A stretch of DNA of 40,364 nt, taken from positions 1 through 40,364 of the forward strand of contig UQWA01000028.1 in the NCBI GenBank assembly GCA_900544685.1. The letters are read 5' to 3'. Positions 17,163-25,914 of this stretch are shown in pieces. Below the pieces are notes generated by a model. That model did not search any database and was not told the origin of the DNA. It worked only from the letters and a program-made list of their open reading frames with translations. How positions within the stretch are numbered: the first letter of the stretch is position 1; every line of letters starts with the position of its first letter. Both the position numbers and the translations under genes were made by a program. The DNA comes from an uncultured Lachnospiraceae bacterium (GTDB lineage: Bacteria > Bacillota > Clostridia > Lachnospirales > Lachnospiraceae).

Positions 17163-18767
17163 TTACAGCTGTGGTCCTGCTGCAACCAGTGCTTTACCAG
17201 CTTCATTTCCTTCGTATTTAGCAAAGTTCTTAATGAATCTGCCAGCCAGGTCTTTTGCTTTTTCTTCCCATTCGGAAGCGTTAGCATAGGTATCGCGAGG
17301 ATCCAGGATTCCTGTATCAACACCGTTCAGTTCTGTAGGAACTTCGAAGTTGAACATTGGAATTGTCTTTGTAGGAGCTGTCTTGATATCTCCGTTCAGG
17401 ATTGCATCGATGATACCACGAGTATCTTTGATGGAGATACGTTTTCCGGTTCCGTTCCATCCTGTGTTAACCAGGTAAGCTTTTGCTCCGCTCTTTTCCA
17501 TCTTCTTAACCAGCTCTTCTGCATATTTTGTAGGATGCAGTTCCAGGAATGCCTGACCAAAGCAAGCTGAGAAAGTAGGTGTAGGTTCTGTAATTCCACG
17601 TTCTGTACCAGCCAGTTTAGCTGTGAAACCAGACAGGAAGTAGTACTGTGTCTGTTCCGGTGTCAGAATAGATACTGGAGGAAGTACTCCAAATGCATCT
17701 GCTGACAGGAAGATTACGTTCTTAGCTGCCGGAGCTGAAGAAACTGGACGAACAATGTTTTCGATGTGATCGATTGGGTAGGAAACACGAGTGTTTTCTG
17801 TTACGCTCTTATCAGCGAAATCGATCTTGCCATCTGCTGCAACTGTAACGTTCTCAAGAAGAGCGTCACGTCTGATTGCATTGTAGATATCTGGTTCAGA
17901 TTCTTTGTCCAGGTTGATAACTTTTGCGTAGCATCCACCTTCAAAGTTGAATACGCCGTTGTCATCCCAGCCGTGTTCGTCATCACCGATCAGAAGTCTC
18001 TTAGGATCTGTGGAAAGTGTTGTCTTACCTGTTCCAGACAGACCAAAGAAGATTGCGGTGTTTTCACCATTCTTATCTGTGTTAGCTGAGCAGTGCATTG
18101 CTGCGATGCCCTTCAGTGGCAGGTAGTAGTTCATCATAGAGAACATACCTTTTTTCATTTCTCCGCCGTACCATGTGTTAATGATAACCTGTTCACGGCT
18201 TGTGATGTTGAATGCTACACATGTTTCGGAGTTCAGTCCTAATTCTTTGTAGTTTTCAACTTTTGCTTTAGAAGCGTTATATACAACGAAGTCTGGCTCG
18301 AATGTTTCAAGTTCTTCAGCTGATGGTGTGATGAACATGTTTGTGATGAAGTGTGCCTGCCATGCTACTTCAACGATGAAACGAACTGCCATACGTGTAT
18401 CTTTGTTTGCTCCACAGAAAGCATCTACAACAAACAGTCTCTTGTTGCAAAGTTCTTTCTTAGCGATTTCTTTTACGGTTTCCCATACATTTTCTGGCAT
18501 TGGATGGTTGTCGTTCTTGTATTCATCTGTTGTCCACCATACAGTATCTTTGGAATTCTCATCCATAACAATGTATTTATCTTTAGGAGAACGTCCTGTA
18601 TAAATACCTGTCATAACGTTCACTGCACCAAGTTCTGTAACCTTTCCTACTTCATAGCCTTCCAGTCCAGCTTTTGTTTCTTCTTCAAACAGCTGTTCAT
18701 ATGAAGGATTGTGAACGATTTCTGTTGTTCCGGTGATGCCATACTTGCTTAAATTGATCTCTGCCAT
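17163..18767 (-). CDS. pckA: phosphoenolpyruvate carboxykinase (ATP)
   Basis: Interconverts oxaloacetate plus ATP with phosphoenolpyruvate, CO2 and ADP. In fermenting gut bacteria it often runs toward oxaloacetate. The 534 residues match the ATP-dependent family. The P-loop is GLSGTGKTT at 242-250, the metal/phosphate-binding GDDEHGWDD at 261-269, the substrate-binding GRSPKDKY at 58-65, and the C-terminal adenine region TGWNGTGKRISIKDTR is intact. No sign of truncation. It is monocistronic, with a consensus-like promoter, a leader of about 100 nt and a perfect terminator, as expected for a strongly expressed gene. Confidence 0.98.
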   Translation of the reverse strand: MAEINLSKYGITGTTEIVHNPSYEQLFEEETKAGLEGYEVGKVTELGAVNVMTGIYTGRSPKDKYIVMDENSKDTVWWTTDEYKNDNHPMPENVWETVKEIAKKELCNKRLFVVDAFCGANKDTRMAVRFIVEVAWQAHFITNMFITPSAEELETFEPDFVVYNASKAKVENYKELGLNSETCVAFNITSREQVIINTWYGGEMKKGMFSMMNYYLPLKGIAAMHCSANTDKNGENTAIFFGLSGTGKTTLSTDPKRLLIGDDEHGWDDNGVFNFEGGCYAKVINLDKESEPDIYNAIRRDALLENVTVAADGKIDFADKSVTENTRVSYPIDHIENIVRPVSSAPAAKNVIFLSADAFGVLPPVSILTPEQTQYYFLSGFTAKLAGTERGITEPTPTFSACFGQAFLELHPTKYAEELVKKMEKSGAKAYLVNTGWNGTGKRISIKDTRGIIDAILNGDIKTAPTKTIPMFNFEVPTELNGVDTGILDPRDTYANASEWEEKAKDLAGRFIKNFAKYEGNEAGKALVAAGPQL

Positions 18768-18880
18768 CTTCCATTAACCTCTTTTCTTTCCTAGTATCTA
18801 ATTTCGATAACCGCCTGCAAATGCAGGAAATACGGTATCTTTCTCCTCATATGGAGATTGTTACTTTCTCCACAAGCATT

Positions 18881-18909
18881 AGTATACAGAATATGTTTGA
18901 AGAAATCAA
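18881..18909 (-). promoter_or_regulatory. pckA promoter
   Basis: Minus strand TTGATT (18904-18909), 17 bp, TATACT (18881-18886). The transcript leader contains a CCTGCA/TGCAGG hairpin without a T tract, so no terminator-type attenuation is seen. Confidence 0.7.
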
Positions 18910-18994
18910 CTAAAATTATTCATAATTTTTGTATACAATTTCCCGCGGATGCTGTAAAAACTGGCATTGTAAATCTGATATTTTCAAATCTGTT

Positions 18995-19591
18995 TTACCC
19001 CCACATTTCTTTCGGATCCATATATTTCTTTCTGTTGCTTCCCCATCCATTCTGATATTTGATAGTCATGTAAATCGGACCTTTCTCATCTTTTACCTGA
19101 ACATAGCAGATACCGTCTTCATCGAATTTATCTGTTATATCAATTTTCTGATCTCGATAATATACCCAGACACTGCCATCATCCAGATATTCCACCTCTG
19201 GGGAATCCCATTCTTCCAGATATTCTTCTGCTGTCAGCGGACGTTGTTTTCCATTCGCTTCATAGGCGATTCCACCTCCGCTGACTTCTCGCTCTTCTCC
19301 GTTTTCATCTTTCCATGTGATACTGTAACCTTCCCCGTCATTTGTCACATCCATCACTGCATCTGTCCTTTCTCCATGCATCCAGATCTGTACCATGCGC
19401 TGGATTCCACCCACGTTCATGGCATAGGCTGTTCCGGTTCCACCAAGAAGAACACATCCTGTTATCATGGCTGCCGCTATCTTCATTTTTGTTTTTTTCT
19501 GTAATACTGCCATCTGTTCTACCTCCTGAAATGAGCATTCATGAGGCTCTAATGCAGAAAACGCTTTTTTGTATTTTTCTTTATTCGTCAT
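18995..19591 (-). CDS. membrane-anchored putative anti-sigma factor
   Basis: Single-pass membrane protein of 198 residues, encoded with an 11-bp overlap after the ECF sigma gene, which is why I infer an anti-sigma or signal-sensing role. The first 35 residues are charged and cytoplasmic (MTNKEKYKKAFSALEPHE at the start), a membrane segment with small residues (IAAAMITGCVLLGGTGTAYA) lies at about 38-57, and the remaining 140 residues would face outside. The outside part is rich in acidic and aromatic residues and repeated KYMDP-like turns. No classical zinc anti-sigma (ZAS) motif is seen, so it belongs to the DUF4179-like or a similar clostridial type. Family name uncertain. Confidence 0.7.
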   Translation of the reverse strand: MTNKEKYKKAFSALEPHECSFQEVEQMAVLQKKTKMKIAAAMITGCVLLGGTGTAYAMNVGGIQRMVQIWMHGERTDAVMDVTNDGEGYSITWKDENGEEREVSGGGIAYEANGKQRPLTAEEYLEEWDSPEVEYLDDGSVWVYYRDQKIDITDKFDEDGICYVQVKDEKGPIYMTIKYQNGWGSNRKKYMDPKEMWG

Positions 19592-20063
19592 CTTCCCACT
19601 CCTCCTGCAATGAATTCTTCAGCATAGTCCGTCCACGGGAAAGCCGTACTTTCACATTGCTTTCCGACAGTTTCAGGATACTGGCAATCTCCCATATGGA
19701 ATAATCTTCATAATAAAACAGATGGATCACAATCCGGTATTTTTCCGGGAGTTTCATCACTTCTTCAAACAGATCTCTGGAATGTGTATCTGTAAACTCC
19801 AGTGTTTCCATATAATCTTCCAGGGAACATTTATGCTTTTTCCAGAATGTCATACTGAGATTCTTCGCTTTATTAATCGCAACTCGCAGAAGCCATGCCC
19901 TGATATGCCGCTCATTTTCAAATTCTTTTTTGATTGTGTAATACTGAACGAACGTCTCCTGAACCACGTCCTCTGCATCCATCTGATTTTTGCAGATGTT
20001 AAATGCCGCTGCGTAAAGATTCTTCTGATAACGCTCTATCAGTTCCTGTACTGGTTGTCTCAT
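19581..20063 (-). CDS. ECF-type RNA polymerase sigma factor
   Basis: Alternative sigma factor of 160 residues with the two ECF domains only. Region 2 is at about 5-75 (LIERYQKNLYAAAFNICKN, then DAEDVVQETFVQYY and RAWLLRVAINKAKN), region 4 at about 100-150 (LPEKYRIVIHLFYYEDYSI, WEIASILKLSESNVKVRLSRGR helix-turn-helix). It overlaps the putative anti-sigma gene downstream. A TGTAAC-N16-CTGTAT sequence upstream looks like an ECF promoter, consistent with autoregulation. The inducing signal is unknown; related clostridial pairs respond to envelope stress or antimicrobial peptides. Confidence 0.92.
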   Translation of the reverse strand: MRQPVQELIERYQKNLYAAAFNICKNQMDAEDVVQETFVQYYTIKKEFENERHIRAWLLRVAINKAKNLSMTFWKKHKCSLEDYMETLEFTDTHSRDLFEEVMKLPEKYRIVIHLFYYEDYSIWEIASILKLSESNVKVRLSRGRTMLKNSLQEEWEDDE

Positions 20064-20104
20064 GAGTACTCCCCTTTATTCTGTTTCAGGTACCTTCAAT
20101 TATA

Positions 20105-20132
20105 ATACAGATGAGCAGATGAAAAGGTTACA
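20105..20132 (-). promoter_or_regulatory. candidate ECF-sigma-dependent autoregulatory promoter
   Basis: Minus strand TGTAAC (20127-20132), 16 bp, CTGTAT (20105-20110), about 40-70 bp before the sigma gene. The TGTAAC/TGAAAC -35 with a 16-bp spacer is the usual ECF form in Firmicutes; the -10 is a looser fit to CGTNTA. Confidence 0.45.
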
Positions 20133-20277
20133 GAATTTCTGATTTTTCGAAGCTAATGCATTGATCTTCTGTGAAAAAAGACGTAGGATAGAAAATGTGA
20201 ACTGACAGTAACGATTCAGAACCCACTGTCCTGCACTGAACAGATACAAATGAAATAAAACTACGAGGTGAACATAT

Positions 20278-20754
20278 ATGCCAGAAAAAATTTTTGATAA
20301 CTGTCAACAGAATCGTTTCCCGGAAGAAACTGATCAGCAGCATATGGAACGGATTCTGAAAGAATATCTTGCCAAGAAAGGCTCTTACAGTGGTGGGATA
20401 CATGATCTGTTAGCTCCGGAGCTGACAGAATGTAATCCAGCAGATAAGTCCCTGACCCTGAAATTTCAGGTCAAAGACTGGATGCTGAATCATATGCGTA
20501 TTCTTCACGGTGGACTCATGACCACCTGTTGTGATATGACCATGGGACTGTTGATCAAGTATCTGATGGAGACTCAGAACAGTGTCACCGTGAATTTAAC
20601 TATGAATTTTATGCGCAGCGCACCTGCCGGATCTTCTATCCTCGTCACTGCCAGAGCAGAAAAGCAGGGCCGCCGTATTCAGTTTCTCAGTTCGAAAGTA
20701 TATGATGCAGAAACCAAAAAACAGCTGGCAGACTGCACAGCCGTTTTTATGTAA
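20278..20754 (+). CDS. PaaI-family hotdog thioesterase
   Basis: Cytoplasmic acyl-CoA thioesterase of the hotdog fold, 158 residues. The family core is LNHMRILHGGLMTTCCDMTMGLLIKYL at about 62-88, where HGG and the following acidic residue (D in CCDMTMG) form the active site, followed by SVTVNLTMNFMRSAPAGSSI and a C-terminal CTAVFM strand. The first 40 residues are a charged extension relative to small PaaI proteins. An ACGAGGTGAAC ribosome site precedes the ATG. The gene is alone on the plus strand, divergent from the sigma operon and convergent with the HAD-PHP gene 11 bp away. Substrate unknown. Confidence 0.88.
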   Translation: MPEKIFDNCQQNRFPEETDQQHMERILKEYLAKKGSYSGGIHDLLAPELTECNPADKSLTLKFQVKDWMLNHMRILHGGLMTTCCDMTMGLLIKYLMETQNSVTVNLTMNFMRSAPAGSSILVTARAEKQGRRIQFLSSKVYDAETKKQLADCTAVFM

Positions 20755-20765
20755 TAGTTCCTCTT

Positions 20766-22628
20766 TTATGTCAGATGAGATATCGCATTTCCAAATGTCA
20801 GGAGCTCCGGCTTCTTTTCTCCTCTTGTGAATGGATTGGCGTAAAAGAGCAGGGTTCCTTTTCTTGTTTCTGCGCCAAACCTTATCCAGTGATAGGTTTC
20901 CAGCGCCGAAAAAGTAATCGTTCCATTGTATTGTCTCCATCCATCTTTTCGTACCTCTTCCAGCAGCACCATCTTTTCCCCGTCATTCAGATAAAAGACC
21001 TGCGCATTCCGTTCTCTGGTTTTTATCTTCAGTTCGAATCCCATAATTGCGCATTGGTCCGGCAGTCTGTCCCCGAAACGATATGCGCCCGGTATCCGCT
21101 CTCCGGATGCCTGATAACATTCACAGGAAAATTGCACTTCACAGTTTCTGGTTACATAAACGTGACAAGCCTGTATGCTCTTCAGAAACTGTGCCGGTGT
21201 CATCTCTTCCATATAACACCATGTAGAAGGGTCTCCCGGTTTTGGTGACACAGCTGCATCTCCATAATGTTCTGTTTCTTTCAGATGCACATCACTTCCG
21301 CCTACCGCACAGATCCTGTGACCGTCAGCCCACAGAAGATCTGATAAAGCCACTGCTTTTTTATTGGCTTTTTCTGCATGCTGGTTTGCATCGTGCTCAA
21401 ATGTAGGATTATTATCCACCTCCAGACAAGTCAGTTTTGACAGCTTTAAATCCATCCATTTCCAGCTCCACTGATCCAAAAATGGATGGTTCAGATTGAA
21501 GATCTCATGGTTTCCCACTTTGATCCGGTTGGCATGTCCAATCTCCTGCGTCATCTCCATCCCCGGCAACACCATGCAGCTGGTCAGTGGCCACTTTTTC
21601 TGCCACACATTGTGATCGGTAACCGCGTAAAAATCCAGGCCTTCTTTTTCTGCTCGGATCTTCATCTCTTTTGGAGTGTCATGTCCGTCTGACATAGTCG
21701 TGTGGATATGCAGATCCCCACGGTACCACCGGCTCTCTTCCGCAAAAACCTGCTCCTGCTGCAAGCCCTCATACGTTTCCTGTATGCCTTCTTTGTTTTC
21801 TGCTGCACTTTGTATCCAGTTATGCGTTGGGAATTCTTCTGAATTATTCAGTCTTTGCCTTTTCAATATTTTTGCAAGATCTTTTACCGAATTCAGACAA
21901 ATATCTGCCTTGTTTCTGGCATTTTTTTCTTCCCCGGTCAACACCAGGCAGGTCATAATCCCCGCCTGCTGTCCACAGGCAATATCTGTATAGCAGCGGT
22001 CTCCCACCAGCAATGCTTCTTCCCTGATACAACTATACTTTTCCAGCACATATTCTGCCATCTCCGGATGTGGTTTGCCCATAAACTGCGGCTTGCGGTC
22101 TACCGCAAGAGATATCATATAACTGATCGCCCCGCAGTCCGGTAACATAATCCCGTCTTCATAAGGACAGCATAGATCCTCGTTCGTCGCATACCATGGT
22201 ATCTTATTTTTCTGCAATACACGGCATACTGTTGTCAGTGTTTCATAAGTCAGTTCCCGGTTATAGGTAGTCAGCACTGCTGCAATGTCTGTTTCTTCCT
22301 TTTCTGTCACGTTCAGTCCCATCCTGCGGCACTCCCACAGAAATGCTCTGGTTCCAAATACAAAAATTTTCTGGTTGCCGTACTGTTTTTTCAGTACTGA
22401 GATTGCAAATGTACCGGCTGTGACAAATTCCTCTTCCGATACCCGGATTCCCCATTTCTGAAACTTATCCACATATTCTGCCACACCTCTGGATGAATTG
22501 TTCGTAAAATAACAGCAGATTCCGTGCTGTCTGTGGATCTCTTCAATCAGTTCTGCAGCACCGTCTATAAGCTGTTTTCCCAATGCCAGGGTTCCGTCGA
22601 TATCCATAATAAATAATCTTTTTTTCAT
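20766..22628 (-). CDS. HAD-IIA phosphatase / PHP (CehA-type) phosphoesterase fusion
   Basis: Two hydrolases in one 620-residue chain. Residues 1-265 are a HAD-IIA (NagD/AraL-like) phosphatase: DIDGT at 9-13, YFTNNSSRG near 50, and VGDRCYTDIACGQQAGI near 215. Residues from about 300 are a PHP domain: RGDLHIHTTMSDGH (metal ligands), VTDHN, and CAVGGSDVHLKE. A beta-rich C-terminal domain of about 110 residues follows. The longer frame to 22709 reads through the permease end; the ATG at 22628, 2 bp after the permease stop, is the likely start. Being last in an UgpB-type importer operon, it could cleave an imported phosphodiester (PHP) and then remove the phosphate (HAD). That order is inference. 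Confidence 0.85.
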   Translation of the reverse strand: MKKRLFIMDIDGTLALGKQLIDGAAELIEEIHRQHGICCYFTNNSSRGVAEYVDKFQKWGIRVSEEEFVTAGTFAISVLKKQYGNQKIFVFGTRAFLWECRRMGLNVTEKEETDIAAVLTTYNRELTYETLTTVCRVLQKNKIPWYATNEDLCCPYEDGIMLPDCGAISYMISLAVDRKPQFMGKPHPEMAEYVLEKYSCIREEALLVGDRCYTDIACGQQAGIMTCLVLTGEEKNARNKADICLNSVKDLAKILKRQRLNNSEEFPTHNWIQSAAENKEGIQETYEGLQQEQVFAEESRWYRGDLHIHTTMSDGHDTPKEMKIRAEKEGLDFYAVTDHNVWQKKWPLTSCMVLPGMEMTQEIGHANRIKVGNHEIFNLNHPFLDQWSWKWMDLKLSKLTCLEVDNNPTFEHDANQHAEKANKKAVALSDLLWADGHRICAVGGSDVHLKETEHYGDAAVSPKPGDPSTWCYMEEMTPAQFLKSIQACHVYVTRNCEVQFSCECYQASGERIPGAYRFGDRLPDQCAIMGFELKIKTRERNAQVFYLNDGEKMVLLEEVRKDGWRQYNGTITFSALETYHWIRFGAETRKGTLLFYANPFTRGEKKPELLTFGNAISHLT

Positions 22629-22630
22629 CA

Positions 22631-23452
22631 CTATTTGATCCCCGAATGTACAAAACTCTCTATAAACTGTTTCTGAAATACTACAAACAGAATCAGAAGC
22701 GGTGCGCACACCAGAAATGTAGCTGCACTGACATCACTCCACTGTGCACCAGTCTCAAAGGACATGGCAAACATGGCAAGTCCCAGAGACAATGGTCTTT
22801 TAGATACAGAATCCGTCATAACCAGTGGCCATAAGAAGTTATTCCACTGGTAGGATACAGAAATCATACCAAACGCCACGAACGCCGGTTTGAGCAGCGG
22901 TACATAGACTTTCGTGATAATCTGCATAAAAGATGCGCCCTCTACCTGGGCTGCCTCTTCCAGTTCATAGGGAATGGTCTTGATCGTCTGGCGAACAATC
23001 AGTGTTCCCATAGCGGATGCAAAAAACGGAAGCGCTATTCCGATCCGGCTGTCATTTAAGCCAAGTTTTACCATCAGGCTGTAGTTTGGCAGAATCAATA
23101 CTTCCGGTGCAATCATCATCTGTGCCAGAAAAATTACAAAAAGTACTTTGCTTCCATAGAAGTCCATTCTGGCAAAGGCATATCCTGCAAGTGTAACCAA
23201 TACCAGCTGCACCACAAGCACCAGTAAGGTGATCAGAATGGTGTTGCCATAATATTGTAAAAAAGGAACCGTCTCAAATACATGACGGATATTTTCCAAG
23301 GTTGGTGCTGCCAGCGCGAAAAGATTCAATGCTTTCCCTGACGGGATAAATGCAGTCCGGATAACCCAGATCAGAGGAATCACAGACACTGCCATCAGTA
23401 TCCACATCAGAGAACGGTAAAGCACATCCCCAATACCTATTTTTTTTATCAT
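22631..23452 (-). CDS. ugpE: ABC transporter permease, UgpE/MalG type
   Basis: Second membrane subunit of the sugar-phosphate-type importer, 273 residues with six membrane segments. The EAA loop used to dock the ATPase is YELEEAAQVEGASFMQIITKVYVPLLKPA at about 190-218, intact. The gene lies 11 bp after the first permease and 2 bp before the HAD-PHP gene. The operon contains no ATPase gene; a shared MsmX-type ATPase encoded elsewhere is the usual solution in Firmicutes. The symbol rests on the closely UgpB-like binding protein encoded in the same operon. Confidence 0.85.
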   Translation of the reverse strand: MIKKIGIGDVLYRSLMWILMAVSVIPLIWVIRTAFIPSGKALNLFALAAPTLENIRHVFETVPFLQYYGNTILITLLVLVVQLVLVTLAGYAFARMDFYGSKVLFVIFLAQMMIAPEVLILPNYSLMVKLGLNDSRIGIALPFFASAMGTLIVRQTIKTIPYELEEAAQVEGASFMQIITKVYVPLLKPAFVAFGMISVSYQWNNFLWPLVMTDSVSKRPLSLGLAMFAMSFETGAQWSDVSAATFLVCAPLLILFVVFQKQFIESFVHSGIK

Positions 23453-23463
23453 CGTCCTATCCC

Positions 23464-24420
23464 CTATTCGTTATAGTAAGCATGTTTGTCATCATAGAAG
23501 AATTTTACTGCTGTCACAATCAGCAGAATTCCTACCAGTATCACTGTCATTGCAGATGCTTTTCCGTTGTTCCAGTAATCAAATCCGGTTTGATAAATGT
23601 AAAACAACAGCATGTTTGTTGCATTGCCGGGGCCACCCTTTGTCATAATATAAAGATGATCCACTGTCTTAAAGGCACTGGTCAGTGCAATGATAAATAC
23701 ATACATGGTAGTCGGTTTTAACAATGGCCAGGTGATGGCTTTGAATCTGCGAAATCCGGTTGCTCCGTCGATCTCCGCTGCTTCAAACACTTCTTTTGAA
23801 ATACCGTTTAATCCGGCAATATAAAATAACATCAGATAGCCTGCCTGTTTCCAGATCAGCATAACAATAATTGCCCAGATTGCAGTCTTTCCGTCTGCCA
23901 GAAGCCGCCAGCTGGAATTAATGTATCCCAAAAGTCCATAAATCGGTGTATAGATAAACATCCAGATATTGGCTGCCGCTACCAGAGGAATAAAGGTCGG
24001 ATAGATGAATCCGATTCTGGTCACGGTCTTTCCCCATTTTCCAAGAGAATTGGAAAAGGATGCCATTGCCACACCCAGTAAAATGCTGGCCGGAACCGTC
24101 ACCACTGCAATCAGAAGATTGTTCCTCATACATTCCCAGAATACCGGATCCGTAAGCAGTGCCTGATAATTTGCCAGTCCTGTAAATACCGGCTGTACCG
24201 TAGACAGATCATCTTTGTAAAAACTGGAAATCAGACTCTGTATAATCGGATATACGGTAAAGATCCCCAGAAATATCAGTGATGGCAGTAATAACAGCCA
24301 CGCACGGAAACTGTTTTTCCATTTTTTCCTTCTTGCCCGTTCCTGAATCACAGTCAGGGACACACGAGATGTCCCTGACTGTATCATTGGACCGGTAAGT
24401 ACCTGCTCTGCTGTACTCAT
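23464..24420 (-). CDS. ugpA: ABC transporter permease, UgpA/MalF type
   Basis: First membrane subunit of the importer, 318 residues, with a charged N terminus of about 35 residues and six membrane segments starting with SFRAWLLLLPSLIFLGIFTV. The EAA loop reads ISKEVFEAAEIDGATGFRRF at about 208-227, followed by ITWPLLKPTTM. The start has AGGAGG 5 bases upstream. It follows the binding-protein gene by 12 bp and precedes the second permease by 11 bp, a tight three-gene importer module. Confidence 0.87.
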   Translation of the reverse strand: MSTAEQVLTGPMIQSGTSRVSLTVIQERARRKKWKNSFRAWLLLLPSLIFLGIFTVYPIIQSLISSFYKDDLSTVQPVFTGLANYQALLTDPVFWECMRNNLLIAVVTVPASILLGVAMASFSNSLGKWGKTVTRIGFIYPTFIPLVAAANIWMFIYTPIYGLLGYINSSWRLLADGKTAIWAIIVMLIWKQAGYLMLFYIAGLNGISKEVFEAAEIDGATGFRRFKAITWPLLKPTTMYVFIIALTSAFKTVDHLYIMTKGGPGNATNMLLFYIYQTGFDYWNNGKASAMTVILVGILLIVTAVKFFYDDKHAYYNE

Positions 24421-24432
24421 ATAGTCCTCCTG

Positions 24433-25737
24433 TTATCTGTATGCCTGAAGAATACCATCCGCGGTCTGCTGTGCGGCTGCCAGTGCTGTTTCCACATCCT
24501 GCTGATCTGTCATGACATAAGAGATTGCGTCATCAATGGCTTTCTGAACTTCAGCCTGATTGTAGGTAGATAATTCTGCATATCCATATTCCAGCTGGTC
24601 TCTTGCCACCAGACAGTATGGGAATTCTTCTGCGTACTGTTTCATTCTGTCTGTTTCGTAAGCACTTGGTCTGGTTGCCACATATCCGGTATCAATGCTC
24701 CACTGAGCTACACGTTCATCGTCGGTCATCCATTTGATGAAGTCAAAGGCTGCCTTCTGGCGTTCTTCGGATACGCCCTTGAAGATATAGAAGTTACCGC
24801 CGCCTGTCGGAGAACCAAAGGATTCATTTTCCGGCAGCATTGCTACACCAAAATCAAATGTTGCATTGTTTTTCACATTGGTCAGATTACCGGTTGTGTG
24901 GTACATCATGGCTGTTTTTCCTTCCAGGAAATCAGAAGGTGTAGTTGCCCATGCTACGATACCGGATGGCTGTGAACCGTCCTCTGACAGACTCTTCCAG
25001 AACTTCAGTCCCTTCGCTGTACGTTCATCATCATAATAAGTTTCTGTACCAGTATCATTCATCAGGTTAAAACCACTCTGCTGTACACAGAAAGTCTGGA
25101 GCATCCAATATGCATATCCGTCAGAAGGAATCTGAATTCCGTACTGGGTGGTCTGTCCGTTTTCGGTAATCGTCAGCTTCTGTGCATCTTCATACAGTTC
25201 ATCCCATGTTGTAGGCGGCTGTTCCGGATCCAGACCCGCTGCTTCAAATGCATCTTTATTATAATAAAGAACAATGGTACTTCTCTGCCATGGAATACCG
25301 TAAGTGGTTTCTCCGTCACGGCTGTTCATCATGAATCCATCGTAGAATCCATCCAGCCACTGCTGATCCTCTTCTGTGGTGCAGAAGCTGTCAATATCTG
25401 CAATGGCATCCATAGCCAGAAGGGAATATAAATCTATGGAAAACATGATTGCCAGATCCGGTGTATTCCCGCCTTTGATGGCTGCCTGTACCTTTGTTCT
25501 GGTATCTGCATAACTTCCTGCATAAACCGGATTAATGGTAATATTCGGATTTTCTTCATGATACTGTGCACACAGATCATCAATCAGTGCATCCGGTCCG
25601 CCTCCTACGGAGACTGGAAAATACATGGTCAGCTCCATTGGTTCTGTTGTTGTCGTTTCTTCCTGTGCAAATCCTGTGGTTCCAAGGCTGCCTGCCAGCA
25701 TCGTTCCTGCCAGAAGCATACAAATTTTTTTCTTCAT
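24433..25737 (-). CDS. ugpB: extracellular solute-binding protein, UgpB-like
   Basis: Surface receptor for an organophosphate such as glycerol-3-phosphate or a glycerophosphodiester, 434 residues. The signal peptide ends near GFAQEE at about 25; no lipobox cysteine is visible. The best evidence for the UgpB group is VLYYNKDAFEAAGLDPEQPP at about 157-176, nearly the sequence I recall for enterobacterial UgpB, followed by a TTWDELYEDAQKL helix. The ligand call is supported by candidate PhoP boxes in the promoter and by the HAD-PHP phosphohydrolase at the end of the operon. A maltodextrin-type ligand is the main alternative. Confidence 0.85.
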   Translation of the reverse strand: MKKKICMLLAGTMLAGSLGTTGFAQEETTTTEPMELTMYFPVSVGGGPDALIDDLCAQYHEENPNITINPVYAGSYADTRTKVQAAIKGGNTPDLAIMFSIDLYSLLAMDAIADIDSFCTTEEDQQWLDGFYDGFMMNSRDGETTYGIPWQRSTIVLYYNKDAFEAAGLDPEQPPTTWDELYEDAQKLTITENGQTTQYGIQIPSDGYAYWMLQTFCVQQSGFNLMNDTGTETYYDDERTAKGLKFWKSLSEDGSQPSGIVAWATTPSDFLEGKTAMMYHTTGNLTNVKNNATFDFGVAMLPENESFGSPTGGGNFYIFKGVSEERQKAAFDFIKWMTDDERVAQWSIDTGYVATRPSAYETDRMKQYAEEFPYCLVARDQLEYGYAELSTYNQAEVQKAIDDAISYVMTDQQDVETALAAAQQTADGILQAYR

Positions 25738-25811
25738 CTTTTTCTCCTCTCCTGATCGTTATCAGATGAGTCCAGTATAAAGAAAAAAGTCCTGCCATAC
25801 TATCATGGCAG

Positions 25812-25860
25812 GGTAAAACTTTTGTAAAGCTTCAGAAAAGCAAAGTAAAAAACATGTAAA
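25812..25860 (-). promoter_or_regulatory. candidate PhoP box array upstream of ugpB
   Basis: On the minus strand TTTACA (25855-25860), TTTACT (25844-25849), TTTCTG (25833-25838, weak), TTTACA (25823-25828) and TTTACC (25812-25817) recur every 10-11 bp. Gram-positive PhoP binds direct TT(A/T)ACA-like repeats with this period. A TGATAGTAT extended -10-like sequence follows about 7-9 bp later and there is no good -35, as expected for an activated promoter. Confidence 0.5.
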
Positions 25861-25895
25861 AAATCGCCAGTCCTTTTTCATGATCTGGCGATTTT
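25860..25895 (-). terminator. terminator of the feoA/GGDEF-EAL transcript
   Basis: Minus strand AAAATCGCCAG, 14-base loop, CTGGCGATTTT and a T run, 20 bp after the GGDEF-EAL stop. The T run overlaps the first candidate PhoP repeat. Confidence 0.8.
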
Positions 25896-25914
25896 GTATA
25901 TATGTCATTTTAAT

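Noticed and set aside
22629..22709. Upstream extension of the HAD-PHP frame (27 extra residues)
   Set aside because: These codons lie within the permease gene in another frame and the ATG at 22628 gives the standard HAD N terminus.
25791..25812. CCTGCCAT/ATGGCAGG inverted repeat before ugpB as a terminator
   Set aside because: It is followed by a T run, but it overlaps the likely -10 region after the PhoP-like boxes, so it would lie partly upstream of the transcript. Could be an operator; not called.
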